A stretch of 56,473 nt of DNA from Segetibacter koreensis DSM 18137 (GCF_000374045.1 NZ_KB893333.1:1-56473), one strand, 5' to 3'; shown: positions 35,625 to 45,405, numbered from the stretch's first letter. The notes: generated from the letters alone by a model not told the origin. Translations and numbers: made by a program.

Positions 35625-37994
35625 TTACTCATTTACATCTTCCCATTGAAGTTGCTTATTTCGTATTGGGAGATTATTTTTAGAGGCAAAATTGTTCCTT
35701 ACTTTTTGAAGGTCTTTGGCCCACTTCCCTAACGGATAATGCAATTCCCTGTAAATAAGATAAGTCATGTCTATAGTACGATCAGGACGATGATCTTTCA
35801 CATCATCAACTTTGTGAAGAAACTTGCGCCCGTTTGCCTCCTCCACCCTTGGTTGCCATTCTTTGTACCAAACAGTTGTAACAGATTTTAGCATTTCATC
35901 ACGTTGCACCTTTATAACCTCTGCCTCATTCAACACTTCATCCATTAAAGATGTCGCAACACCTGCATCTCTGGGAGCAACTTTTGCAGCAAGTTTCATA
36001 AGAGAATCCATATGCTGCAGGTGAAGTAACATGGTGAGGTTTTGACGGCATAACATCGCTACGGAAAGCATTACCTCAAGGCTGTAATTCTGGTATTCTG
36101 CACTTCTTATGTTTTTATGCAATAGATCGGTAAGTTCATAATTCTCTTCTAAAAACTTTTGAACGGATTGCAGCCGTTGTCTGTTCAATTTACTCCAATC
36201 AGATTTTACAGCGAAATCATTAGAGGGAAGAGCAAGCATAGGCAGCGTTTGGTCACGCGCAGGTTTTGGTGTTTTATAAATTTCTGCATGATTACCGAAA
36301 ATTGGTGTGCGCAATGTAGAAGGCACCCACTCCCAGCTATCGTCATAAAATTGGGCCTGCCGACTTAGCAATCGATATATAGTATCCATTTTAATTGAAC
36401 TATATCCATAATAAGAAGTATAAAACCTTTCTTCTAAATCTTTTGAGGTGACGCCGCGATGATTCCATCCTGCAGCAGCACCGGTTGCATATCCTAGCCA
36501 AAACGTCTCCGGGTGCAACCCCGCGTCTGCCCAACCAGCAATAAAAACGCCCATAAAGTCAGACTTTTGTTGCGATACTGCAGAAGATATGGTTTTTAGC
36601 ATTCCTTCCACCCGACCGGTTCGGCGGTCGTTGCCAGCATCAGCAACTGTATCACCAGAAGACATGGGATAGTAGCTTGGAAAAAGCGGCTCCTCACCTT
36701 CTGTATAGGTATAAATATATTGCCTCATCTTGTTTGCCTTATATTTCGACGCCGTGCTGCTATCATACACACCGTTAATAAGGTGAGAAGGAAGGAGTGG
36801 TATGTCTTCTGGTTCTAATGGATATTCTCCCCAGAACGAAACTTTTCTTTCTTTTTTATTTAATTCATCAGCAATTCGCCGGGTAAAATGGGCCAACAGT
36901 TTGCTTCTCCCTCCCATGGCTTCCGCTTGTTTTCGGTCATCGTCGGCTTTGCCCACATAATATGCTTCATCTGTCGAAAACACAAGGTAATTTCCACCTT
37001 TATTAGCCTCTATTAGTTCCCCAAACAGCTTTAGCAATAAACTGTCCGTCTGGGGGTTCATAACACTAAACTCATAGTTAGAATTTGGGAAGGCCCTCAA
37101 ATGTGCGTACTCACGATGCTTCAATATAAATGCGACATGCGCGGGCGCATCGAGGTAAGGCACCAGCTCAACGAAATGAAACTTTGCATAATCTGTTAGC
37201 TCCTGGTATTCTTTTGCGGACAAAGCATAAGGCTCAACAATTGCAGGAGCGCTCTTAAATTGAAAATGACCTTCAAGTTTAATCGAAAAAGCATTGATTT
37301 TAAAATAAGCCGCTTGCTTTATTATTCGCTTTAGCGCCGTCATTTTCTCCAGGTGGTGCGCATCGTCCCAATAAATCATCCTAACGTTCAAATCCGGCCA
37401 GTCAACAATCTCTCCTTCGGGCAACGACAGGTTCTCTTTTTGAGGCCTTAAAAGTTGCAAAAAAGTTTGAACGCCATAGTATAAACCTTGTGGTGCATTT
37501 GCTGTAACTGTGATTTGTTTATCAGTCAAATTTAGTTTATAAGCTTGCTTTTCTAATTCAATACGATTAGTATCGGTGGATGCACCTATTTGTACGGAGC
37601 CGCTTTTAACTATCAACCTGATTGCAGGTAAAGAACTAGTATTTACAATGTTTTTTGAATAAATTTTAAAATTTATTCTTTTTTCTTTTAAGCCATCAAA
37701 CAGACTTTCAAAAGCAGCGTTAGTTTCTGTAGTTCGATTATCTTCTACACCCCAGTTATCATCCAAAGAAAAGGTTTTAGAAGAAACGGCAACTTTCTGA
37801 GGTACCGGTAGCAAACCAGCAACATATTTTGAATTGATAGCAGAACTTCCCGAGGAAGTTCTGCTTTGTTGCCCATTAGCAGTGAAAAAAGATAAAAAAC
37901 AAAAAAACATGGTAAAATTGTTTGCCAGGAGAGAGTTACGGAAGTTCATGCCCTGGTATCTTTTAGAGCTTTGCAGTTTCAAGTAGGATAGCAT
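35625..37994 (-). CDS. GH20-type beta-N-acetylhexosaminidase, divergent active-site motif
   Basis: 789 residues from the first ATG. A second ATG at 37949 (MNFRNSLLANNFTMFFCFLS) begins a much better signal peptide, ending TANGQQ, and is the likelier start. The GH20b-like N-terminal domain (about 55-190) ends in GLYYGVQTFLQLL. The catalytic barrel follows, with VPYLDAPAHVAFILKHREYA and the Asp-Glu pair at 342-343 (numbered from 37994). That pair reads FSTDEAYY instead of the usual HxGGDE, so the His-Gly context is lost. A long C-terminal helical region (about 560-780) follows. GH20 enzymes remove terminal beta-GlcNAc or beta-GalNAc, which suits this locus. It is convergent with the regulator and outside the main gene row. 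Confidence 0.85.
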   Translation of the reverse strand: MLSYLKLQSSKRYQGMNFRNSLLANNFTMFFCFLSFFTANGQQSRTSSGSSAINSKYVAGLLPVPQKVAVSSKTFSLDDNWGVEDNRTTETNAAFESLFDGLKEKRINFKIYSKNIVNTSSLPAIRLIVKSGSVQIGASTDTNRIELEKQAYKLNLTDKQITVTANAPQGLYYGVQTFLQLLRPQKENLSLPEGEIVDWPDLNVRMIYWDDAHHLEKMTALKRIIKQAAYFKINAFSIKLEGHFQFKSAPAIVEPYALSAKEYQELTDYAKFHFVELVPYLDAPAHVAFILKHREYAHLRAFPNSNYEFSVMNPQTDSLLLKLFGELIEANKGGNYLVFSTDEAYYVGKADDDRKQAEAMGGRSKLLAHFTRRIADELNKKERKVSFWGEYPLEPEDIPLLPSHLINGVYDSSTASKYKANKMRQYIYTYTEGEEPLFPSYYPMSSGDTVADAGNDRRTGRVEGMLKTISSAVSQQKSDFMGVFIAGWADAGLHPETFWLGYATGAAAGWNHRGVTSKDLEERFYTSYYGYSSIKMDTIYRLLSRQAQFYDDSWEWVPSTLRTPIFGNHAEIYKTPKPARDQTLPMLALPSNDFAVKSDWSKLNRQRLQSVQKFLEENYELTDLLHKNIRSAEYQNYSLEVMLSVAMLCRQNLTMLLHLQHMDSLMKLAAKVAPRDAGVATSLMDEVLNEAEVIKVQRDEMLKSVTTVWYKEWQPRVEEANGRKFLHKVDDVKDHRPDRTIDMTYLIYRELHYPLGKWAKDLQKVRNNFASKNNLPIRNKQLQWEDVNE

Positions 37995-38968
37995 TAATAT
38001 TTCTATATTTTTAAATTGTCAAGTCTTTATTTACACACTTCCAACGATTTCATCAAGAGCTTAAATCGGTTTACAATTATACTATTAGTGGAGCAGCCAG
38101 TTCTTTCTGCAGCGCTTCTGCCCTGCTATTTTTTTTGTTGTTGTCCGCCATTATCCACAGATATTCCGGCGCTGCCGAATACTGCGAAATGCTCCCTTTG
38201 TGCAACGAACCCCGTTCTGTTTTTCATTTACTTATCATACGTTTCAGTTCCTGTGTTTTCCCTTCTAGTCAGGCCCAAGTAATGAGACAGAGTTATTGAC
38301 CACATTTCTACCACCACTCTGGTTTCCTTCGTGGCATAATGGAAATGGTTATCTGCGATAAAGATAAAGTAATGAAACTAAAATTTAAAAATAAAAAGTT
38401 TATGAAAGACCAATAATTACAAAAAGAAATAAAATAAAAAAACTTAAATTAAGATTAAAAGTTGTCAAAACTATAATTTAAACGAAGCTAAATTTCGCTC
38501 ACCCGTTTTATTTTATGAAGCTATAAATTAAGTAAATCAAAAGAAGTACCGTTCAAATGTAAAGTTGAAGTATACGCCTTTCCGTTAAAAGCTAACAGCA
38601 GAAGGATCACCAATCCGGTAGAAATTATTTTTTTTATAGCATGATGTAAAGGCAAAAGGTAGTGAAAAATGAATGTAAAATAGACGGTACGCACGTAAAT
38701 TGTCCAAAATTGATAGTGATAACAAGGGCAAAAAATATCATTAAACTTCCATCGGGCAGAAATTAGAATTTGAATAGATAATGGAGCAACAATATTATAA
38801 GATGGATAGTGCTTTTATAAAAATCGATAATTATTAATCGTTGAACATCTTTTTAAATGCTACGATAACGGCTAACAAGATTTATTAAAATGGAACAAGT
38901 ATAAAGACAAGCAAGTTTCAAAGATGGACAGGTTGTTGGCAAAGGAATACTAACCTCTTTAAAAAAAA
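37995..38968. other. Long gene-poor stretch between the GH20 and DUF3179 genes
   Basis: 974 bases without a gene I can support. On the minus strand two sense-looking frames without start codons appear: 38077-38223, which includes HKGSISQYSAAPEYLWIMAD, and one near 38246-38390 that includes TLSHYLGLTRREN. They may be remnants of coding DNA. From 38390 to 38968 the sequence is very AT-rich with stops in all frames. Confidence 0.4.
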
Positions 38969-40144
38969 TTATCTTTTCTTTGTTTCCGGATGAAACGTTT
39001 GCCACGAATGCCAGAATTCCTGGTAAGCTTGCAAACTTTGTAATTTTTCGCCCTTCAAAATACCATTTGTACAGTCACCAGCCATATTCCAAATCGATTG
39101 GGTATTATCAATTATTTGTTCATCGTTATATTTTGTAAATGACAGAACTTTTCCTTTAACCCTTCTGTCAAACACATGAAATGTAGCAGTATCACTTTCA
39201 AGAGTTAACAAAACAGGAATATTGCGTAAGGAATCTTGTATTATTCTACTCTTTACTAATTCATTCCAATCAAAAGCTTTTGATTCGCCATTATATTTTA
39301 CACCAACCACCCACGACTTCGATCTCCAGGATAAAGAGTCTCTTTTTGTAAGACTGCTTTTGCCGTTGCCTTTATCGTAGTTTGCCATGTCTTTATATTC
39401 ATCTGCAAACAGGGTGTCGGGCTGCATTATGAAGGAATTAGGATATTGTTGCAACCATGCCGCTAAAGTTGACTGTCGCGAAGGAATTTCTTGCAATGCC
39501 GTTCCTCTCAGGGGGCCGGCAACGGCGACTCCCGTTGCTTGTTGCCACCAGCTTTTTGTTGTAGCGTCTTCAAACATGGCATTGAAGTGGTCCATTCCTA
39601 CAAGCCTAAACGTTTCCACTTTACCACGAACCTCCGGGCTAAATGCCCGACCAGTTCTGCAAACCGTGCAATAAGTAACTATCACCGGAGTGTGGCCAAC
39701 AGAATCTCTTACCTGGTGATGATAACCAATAAATTGAATTGGATAAGCTTTCGCTTCGCCGTTAATTGCAACACCGATAACCAACTTATCTCCTTTGATT
39801 TTATTTGTACCTGGTTGTGCAAAAACTAGTTGATGAGGTTGATAAAACATCTTGTCAGCCTCAGCCTGAAAGTTTATAAAAAAGAAAACTATTGCGTACA
39901 AAAGCAAAGCGGATGGCAAGATAATCCTGGCTTGCTTCTTACCGTTTTTAAAAATATTTATAACCGGGAACAATATAAGCAGAAATGCAAGTATTCTCAA
40001 CCACACAATATTTCCGCTTAACCAATACGCGAAAGAAATCGTGTTCGTTTGCTGGCTTCCGGGAAATGGCATAATGAAGTAAACCCTAAGTATTTCGACA
40101 GTGAACAAAAGCAAGAACCCGATAATTAATAGCAGTCTTTGCAT
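38969..40144 (-). CDS. DUF3179 domain membrane protein
   Basis: 391 residues. Three hydrophobic segments stand at the N-terminus (about 2-27, 40-65, 75-93), followed by a large domain outside the membrane. The DUF3179 hallmarks are VIGVAINGEAKAYPIQFIGY, then the TYCTVCRTG cysteine motif near residue 160, and a second copy-like segment VVGVKYNGESKAFDWNEL near residue 285. The cysteines could bind a metal or act in redox chemistry; the family has no assigned function. It stands alone, downstream of the second SusCD locus in the same direction but 313 bases away. Confidence 0.92.
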   Translation of the reverse strand: MQRLLLIIGFLLLFTVEILRVYFIMPFPGSQQTNTISFAYWLSGNIVWLRILAFLLILFPVINIFKNGKKQARIILPSALLLYAIVFFFINFQAEADKMFYQPHQLVFAQPGTNKIKGDKLVIGVAINGEAKAYPIQFIGYHHQVRDSVGHTPVIVTYCTVCRTGRAFSPEVRGKVETFRLVGMDHFNAMFEDATTKSWWQQATGVAVAGPLRGTALQEIPSRQSTLAAWLQQYPNSFIMQPDTLFADEYKDMANYDKGNGKSSLTKRDSLSWRSKSWVVGVKYNGESKAFDWNELVKSRIIQDSLRNIPVLLTLESDTATFHVFDRRVKGKVLSFTKYNDEQIIDNTQSIWNMAGDCTNGILKGEKLQSLQAYQEFWHSWQTFHPETKKR

Positions 40145-40457
40145 AATTCAAAGTGTTTTTTCCTAGAGAGATCAGGAACAAGCAACCCTTTTTGAGAATT
40201 GAGAATTTTATTTTTAGGTTAGATATTTAGTTCGTCTATCCGTTGCGTTAGCAACACATAAAAGGACAATGTCTTATAGTGTTTTGCGCCAGAAAAACTA
40301 CTTAATCGTCATTTCAACGCACGAAGCAATTTGCTTGGCTAATCGTAACATGCTTCATAATTCAGCAGATCGCTTCGTTCCTCCTTGAAATGACAAGTAC
40401 ATTCGTTTTTATAATGCAACAGTCAAAGAATTACCCATCGCGCCACGTCGTATCGGC
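40145..40457. other. Intergenic region carrying a palindromic repeat element
   Basis: 313 bases between SusD of the second locus and the DUF3179 gene. The middle is occupied by the 87-bp palindromic element at 40308-40394; the flanks show no gene. Confidence 0.5.
40308..40394. repeat. REP/MITE-like palindromic element
   Basis: The ends GTCATTTCAA (40308-40317) and TTGAAATGAC (40385-40394) are perfect 10-bp inverted repeats. An inner pair ACGAAGC (40321-40327) and GCTTCGT (40372-40378) is also inverted. Hairpin elements starting with GTCATTTC and containing GAAGC blocks are common between genes in Bacteroidota. Being at the 3' end of the SusCD row, it may also stop or protect the transcript. 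Confidence 0.65.
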
Positions 40458-41762
40458 TTAATATTGTTCGGTAAAAGGACGCGGAAATGCCTTCCATACA
40501 TCGTCACCTTGCCTGTCAACCGGCAATTCACCTAAACGGTCGTAACGACGCATGTCAATCCACCGATGACCTTCGTAAAACAGGGAATATCGTCTTTGTT
40601 TGAGCATTTCATTAATCAAGGCAGCTTTAGTTTGAGCTCCGGTATAGTTTGCAAGCTGATGTCCTTTCCTTATAGTGTTGATTGCTTTAATGCCTTCGCT
40701 AAAGTTATTCAATTGAATGTTTGCTTCTGCATAAATCAGGATCAATTCTTCATTTCTTACAATAGGAACAGGCGCAGTGCTTGATGTATACACCCAGATA
40801 TCACGATTGCTTGCTAACCCACTTAAAGATGCGGTAGTTGTCCGAAGCGTGGCTTTGTTTATCCTGTCGTCACCTGCTTCGATATCTCTGGCGTAGGTTG
40901 GATGAGCCACCCTTACTTCGCCTGTTTGGTTTTGAGGTATAAAAACAGGGTTTAGCTGGTCGCCTGAGCCTGTGCCAAAAACATGAAAAACACCTAAATA
41001 AAAGTCTTTATTTAAGTCAAAAAAAGATTGAGATAACGCTGTTAAAGCTCCTTGCCAATCCTGGCGGTAAACGGCAACTCTTGCCGCAAGAGCCCGGTTG
41101 AATTTAGCCAGACCAGCTGCATCATTAAAACCATTAAATCCAGCTAAAGGAAAGACAACAGTCGCACCGGACAAATCATTTACAGCCGAATCAAGCAAAG
41201 ATGCAATTGCTGCTAATCCATCATTATAAGTTACGAATTTACCTAAATTGTCAGGATCAGCAACATCTACTCTTATCCCATTTGTATCGGTTAGATTAAG
41301 ATTTATTAAAAGCTGGTAAGCTTTAATAGTTCTTGCAAAACCTGCATAACCTTTTTTCTTTGCTTCAGAAATAAGAGAAGAATTGGCAGCCGCTTGTAAC
41401 AAAACATTACAATTTTTCACGACTCTGTATCTTGCTGACCAGGGGTTTGTAATATAAAAATTACTGTTGCTCAACGTGGCATTATTAGCGCCTGGTAAGT
41501 CAGTAACATACCTGGGTTCAGCATTCGAAAACCGATAACCTTCTCTTCCAATAACGCCTACGTCGTCAAGGTACAGAGCGAGCTGGTTTCTCATACCCGC
41601 TTCGGTACCGCTTACAAGATTGTTCAAGTCGCTTTTAGATGCATTTTTTAAAAAGTCCTCAACCGTAGCATTATTGAGGTTACCGTAATCCTTTTTGCAA
41701 CTGACAAAAAAACTGCTTAAACTTACCAGGATTAATGCCGCCAGGATGATATTCTTTTTCAT
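40458..41762 (-). CDS. SusD/RagB family lipoprotein (second locus)
   Basis: 434 residues from the ATG at 41762; an upstream ATG at 41777 would add five residues (MFKNI) in front of a perfect lipoprotein signal, MKKNIILAALILVSLSSFFV followed by Ser-Cys. SusD family landmarks: GFARTIKAYQLLINLNLTDTNGI, NRALAARVAVYRQDWQGALTA, VRNEELILIYAEANIQL and YSLFYEGHRWIDMRRYDRL. It should form the surface lid for the SusC upstream, 66 bases away. At 434 residues it is shorter than the usual 500-600 of glycan-binding SusDs, which may reflect a smaller ligand. Confidence 0.93.
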   Translation of the reverse strand: MKKNIILAALILVSLSSFFVSCKKDYGNLNNATVEDFLKNASKSDLNNLVSGTEAGMRNQLALYLDDVGVIGREGYRFSNAEPRYVTDLPGANNATLSNSNFYITNPWSARYRVVKNCNVLLQAAANSSLISEAKKKGYAGFARTIKAYQLLINLNLTDTNGIRVDVADPDNLGKFVTYNDGLAAIASLLDSAVNDLSGATVVFPLAGFNGFNDAAGLAKFNRALAARVAVYRQDWQGALTALSQSFFDLNKDFYLGVFHVFGTGSGDQLNPVFIPQNQTGEVRVAHPTYARDIEAGDDRINKATLRTTTASLSGLASNRDIWVYTSSTAPVPIVRNEELILIYAEANIQLNNFSEGIKAINTIRKGHQLANYTGAQTKAALINEMLKQRRYSLFYEGHRWIDMRRYDRLGELPVDRQGDDVWKAFPRPFTEQY

Positions 41763-41828
41763 AATATTTTTAAACATTTATTTTTCAATTTTCGATTAAT
41801 GTTGATTCGGGCTCAATCAAACGGCCGT

Positions 41829-44771
41829 TTATAGATCAATAGATAAATGAAAGTTTGCGCGTTTTGAGGCAGGGTAAGGGTCAACATCTACACCAGAGGA
41901 AAAGCCGGTACCAAAATTTGAAACTTCAGGATCATAAGATTTGTACTTAGTGATGGTGATGTAATTATTGAGCGATACACCAAATCTTATTCCTTTAACA
42001 TAAGAGATAGGAACCCTCGTAAAAGAATAATACAAACCTATTTCCCGAAGCCGTGCATAAGTGGATGTAGCCACGAATTGATGCGCATCAGAACCAACCA
42101 GCGAAATTCGATAGATTCCGTCGGGAATGCCTTGCTTATTAGTGACGTTATCAAAGTCTGCGCTCGTACCTCCAAAGTCGTTTTGCAGAGTTGTTAAGTT
42201 TACATTCTGACCGCCCTGTTTCCAATGAATAAGAAAACGAAGGCTGAGGTTTTTAAAGAAAGTAAGTTCATTATAAGAATTCATTTGAAACTTAGGTTCT
42301 GCATCACCCAGCACACCTACGCCTTGCCCGTTAAGCCCTACGATTTGTGTAGCCGATTTTCCTTGCTCAATTTGGTAGGAACCCAAAACATATCCAAAAG
42401 AACCTTGTGGAGCTGCTGGTATGATAAGCTTGGTAACCAATGAGCGGTTGAGCCAAAAATTAACAGAAGTATTCCATGTGATGTTTCTTGCTTGAACTGG
42501 TCTTGCATTCATACCTAATTCTACACCCCGGTTTCTCAGGTTTCCTGCATTTAGCCATTTTGTAGAAAATCCTGAAGATGAAGCCAAATTGCTCAGCATC
42601 AAAAAATCTTTAATAACCTTATTGTAATATGTAAGTTCAAAACCTAGTCGGCCATTCAAAACACTAAAGTCTAGTCCTGCTTCAAATTCGGTCTGTCTTT
42701 CAGGTTTTATAGTAGACTGGCCTTGTTGTGTATTTACAATCACTCCCGGAAATCCTGTAATATTAGACACAACTAAAGATGTAAACTTGCTGCCATAAGC
42801 GGGAACGTTGTTTGCTTGCCCATATGCTGCGCGCAATTTTATGTTTTCAAAAAAACCATCTTTAATTAATCCTGTCTTTGTCAGGTTCCATGAAATGCCG
42901 CCTTTGGGATAAACATAAAATTTTCCCGCATCACCGTTATTGCTCGACCTGTCGAAACGCACTCCTGCAGTCAGTGAAACAGCATCGGCAATATTTGCTT
43001 CCTCCTGAACAAAAATGCCTGAATTTTGAAATTTGGTCCTTAATTGTGTTGCATTCAACGCACCAGCCTGGTCAACATTTGATTGACCGGAAATGATCTG
43101 AGTAGCTACATTCAATAAATTATTATAATCGCCGGTTTCCTGGGTAAAGCCTGCTGAAGTCGTCAGCGATAATTTATCAGAGGCATTCCAAGTATTTACC
43201 AAAGAGAGAATGTAATTCGTACTTAAGTTTTTAGTAAAGCCCTGGATAGAAGTGCCTTTATTAACTGCCTGAAATTGGAGAATGCCTGGAAATAAAACGT
43301 TCGTATTTAGGTTGTAGAAATCAAAGCCACCTCTTGCAATAAATCTCGTAGTACTGGAATTACTTTTTTGTAAAATGGCATCCAGGTTTGCTCCTGTGAT
43401 AAATCTGTTTACTGTCTCATTGTTCTTCATGAGTGCAATGGTTTGTAAAGGATTGGCTGCAGCAAAAGGATTGTTGGGATAATTCCCTGCTTTATCAGGA
43501 TGCAATTGAGCAAAGCTGGGTGTAGAAGCCAAAGCAATGCCTGTTGTTATTCCGGCATTATCATTACCAAACAAGCCCCTGTCTGCAGAAGAATTAATAT
43601 AGCTTGTACTAACTCCAAACTTTATATTGTCCGTAATGCGGTGGTCAATATTAAGTCGCATACTTGTGTTTTGGTAACCGGTATTTTTTACAATTCCACC
43701 TTCATCTTTCTGAGCTGCAGAGAAATAGAAGCTTGTTTTTTCATTTCCGCCGCTCATGCTTACTACAGTATTTCTTAAAAAGCCTGTATTTCCGTATATC
43801 TCTTTTTCATAGTCATAAATTTGGCCCTTTGATTGAGCATCTAAAAATTGTTGTCTTAAGGCCACACTCGTAGCACTATCACGAGATAAACTTGCCGCCC
43901 TGTCTGCTGTAAAGGCTCTAACACCTAATAATTTTCTTGCAGTTACAAACCCGATATCCTGCGAAACAGAAACACTTGTTTTTCCCTGCCTTCCCCTTTT
44001 TGTTGTAATAATAATAACTCCGGCGGCAGCTCTCGAACCATACACCGCCGCGGCAGATGCGCCTTTTAGTATTTCAATGTTTTCAATGTCTTCAGGACGC
44101 AGGTCTGCTATCCGGCTCGAAGGATTGTCCTGGTTAGATGTAGTTCCCCCGCTTCCTTGTGCTGAGGTAACGGCGTTCATTCCTGCGGAAGTAGAGGTGT
44201 TATCAACAAAAACTCCATCTACTACATATAATGGCTGAGTGTTTCCATAGACAGATGTAACACCACGTAGCTTCACCGAGATGCCTCCGCCAGGAGCTCC
44301 CGAATTTGCATTGATATATGCCCCGGGAATTTTTCCTGAAAGTGCAGCATCGAACGTTTGTGCCGGCGAAGTTCCGCTTAATTGTTTTGAAGAAATAGTG
44401 GCTACAGCATTTGCCAGGTTTCTCCTTTTTACAGTTGTCGCCAGTCCTGTTACAACCACTTCATCGAGTTTTGCTACGTCTTCTTCTAACTTTATTTTCA
44501 GGTCTGGCCTTGCCCTTATGGTCTGCGTTTTATACCCTGTTGCACTAACAATTATAGAAGCATCGGGAGGAATTGCAAGACTAAAATTTCCTTTAGCATC
44601 AGTTGCCACGGAAACAGTTGAATTTTTCACAGCAACGGTTGCTGAAGGAATGGGTGCACCACTTGCATCAATGACCTGTCCCGTTACCGCAATATTTTGC
44701 GCCGGAACTATAACAGGAATAAAAAGCATACACAGTATTCCTGTTATAATTAATAACCTTTTTTTCATCAT
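41829..44771 (-). CDS. SusC/RagA family TonB-linked outer-membrane receptor (second locus)
   Basis: 980 residues. Signal peptide (about 1-24, ending VPAQ), carboxypeptidase-regulatory-like domain (about 28-95, VTGQVIDASGAPIPSATVAVKN), a TonB-box-like region EVVVTGLATTVKRRN, plug with YVVDGVFVDN and DIENIEILKGASAAAVYG, then the barrel ending KRANFHLSIDL. It imports a ligand with SusD. Directly upstream (70 bases) are AhpD-like genes and not glycosidases. It is fewer residues than the PUL 1 SusC mainly because of a shorter barrel. Confidence 0.94.
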   Translation of the reverse strand: MMKKRLLIITGILCMLFIPVIVPAQNIAVTGQVIDASGAPIPSATVAVKNSTVSVATDAKGNFSLAIPPDASIIVSATGYKTQTIRARPDLKIKLEEDVAKLDEVVVTGLATTVKRRNLANAVATISSKQLSGTSPAQTFDAALSGKIPGAYINANSGAPGGGISVKLRGVTSVYGNTQPLYVVDGVFVDNTSTSAGMNAVTSAQGSGGTTSNQDNPSSRIADLRPEDIENIEILKGASAAAVYGSRAAAGVIIITTKRGRQGKTSVSVSQDIGFVTARKLLGVRAFTADRAASLSRDSATSVALRQQFLDAQSKGQIYDYEKEIYGNTGFLRNTVVSMSGGNEKTSFYFSAAQKDEGGIVKNTGYQNTSMRLNIDHRITDNIKFGVSTSYINSSADRGLFGNDNAGITTGIALASTPSFAQLHPDKAGNYPNNPFAAANPLQTIALMKNNETVNRFITGANLDAILQKSNSSTTRFIARGGFDFYNLNTNVLFPGILQFQAVNKGTSIQGFTKNLSTNYILSLVNTWNASDKLSLTTSAGFTQETGDYNNLLNVATQIISGQSNVDQAGALNATQLRTKFQNSGIFVQEEANIADAVSLTAGVRFDRSSNNGDAGKFYVYPKGGISWNLTKTGLIKDGFFENIKLRAAYGQANNVPAYGSKFTSLVVSNITGFPGVIVNTQQGQSTIKPERQTEFEAGLDFSVLNGRLGFELTYYNKVIKDFLMLSNLASSSGFSTKWLNAGNLRNRGVELGMNARPVQARNITWNTSVNFWLNRSLVTKLIIPAAPQGSFGYVLGSYQIEQGKSATQIVGLNGQGVGVLGDAEPKFQMNSYNELTFFKNLSLRFLIHWKQGGQNVNLTTLQNDFGGTSADFDNVTNKQGIPDGIYRISLVGSDAHQFVATSTYARLREIGLYYSFTRVPISYVKGIRFGVSLNNYITITKYKSYDPEVSNFGTGFSSGVDVDPYPASKRANFHLSIDL

Positions 44772-44841
44772 GTTTTGGTTTAAATGGTCCGTTTAGAATA
44801 ACAATCTTTACAAGCAGTATTTTATAATTGATTACAGAAAA

Positions 44842-45405
44842 TTATACAACAGTTTGTTTAGCGGAAAAAATGTGAGCACCATATCCATTTGTGGCTACTT
44901 GTTTCGCCCTCGGCGGATAGGTTGAAAGGTCAGTCGGTGTGGTAGCAGCGAGTCCGTCGACGTACCTGTTGAACATACAAAAAACCGCAGCAATCAGAAC
45001 CGTGTCATGAACGTCTCTATCACTTGCACCAAGAGTTTTTGCTCTTTCAACTTGTTCAGGAGTTACATACTTTCCTCCTTTTTGTACACTGCCTGCAATA
45101 GACAGCAATGCTTTTAATTTATCAGACACCGGAGCTGAATTATAGTCTTTCTTCACCTGTTCAACAAGGTCTTTGTTGCCGTCTAAATATTCGCAAGCAA
45201 TTGCACCATGAGACTGGTGGCAATAAAAGCAATCGTTGAGGTAGGATACATGAGCAGCAATTAATTCTCGCTCTGCCATACTTAACCCTTCATCGTCACG
45301 CAGTAAAACATTTGCCAACTCGCCCATTGGTGCTGCTGTTTCCGGCCGGAAAGCCATTAAAGCCCTAATGCCGGGAAGATTTCTATCTACATCAATATGG
45401 GGCAT
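44842..45405 (-). CDS. AhpD-like/carboxymuconolactone decarboxylase family protein, paralogue 1
   Basis: 187 residues, no signal peptide, so cytoplasmic. The AhpD active-site layout is kept: Glu47, Cys59, Cys62 and His66 in ERELIA...NDCFYCHQSH have the same spacing as Glu118, Cys130, Cys133 and His137 of mycobacterial AhpD; the position of its His132 is Tyr here. The second half has GKYVTPEQVERAKTLGASDRD and HDTVLIAAVFCMFNRYVDGL. AhpD-type proteins reduce lipoyl or peroxiredoxin partners or peroxides; other members of the superfamily are decarboxylases. Its N-terminal LPGIRALMAFRPET is shared with the three paralogues below. It lies 70 bases upstream of SusC. Confidence 0.9.
   Translation of the reverse strand: MPHIDVDRNLPGIRALMAFRPETAAPMGELANVLLRDDEGLSMAERELIAAHVSYLNDCFYCHQSHGAIACEYLDGNKDLVEQVKKDYNSAPVSDKLKALLSIAGSVQKGGKYVTPEQVERAKTLGASDRDVHDTVLIAAVFCMFNRYVDGLAATTPTDLSTYPPRAKQVATNGYGAHIFSAKQTVV

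Noticed and set aside
38016-38282. 88-codon plus-strand frame with many Cys and Pro
   Set aside because: It overlaps a more protein-like minus-strand frame and has no recognisable signal, domain or promoter.
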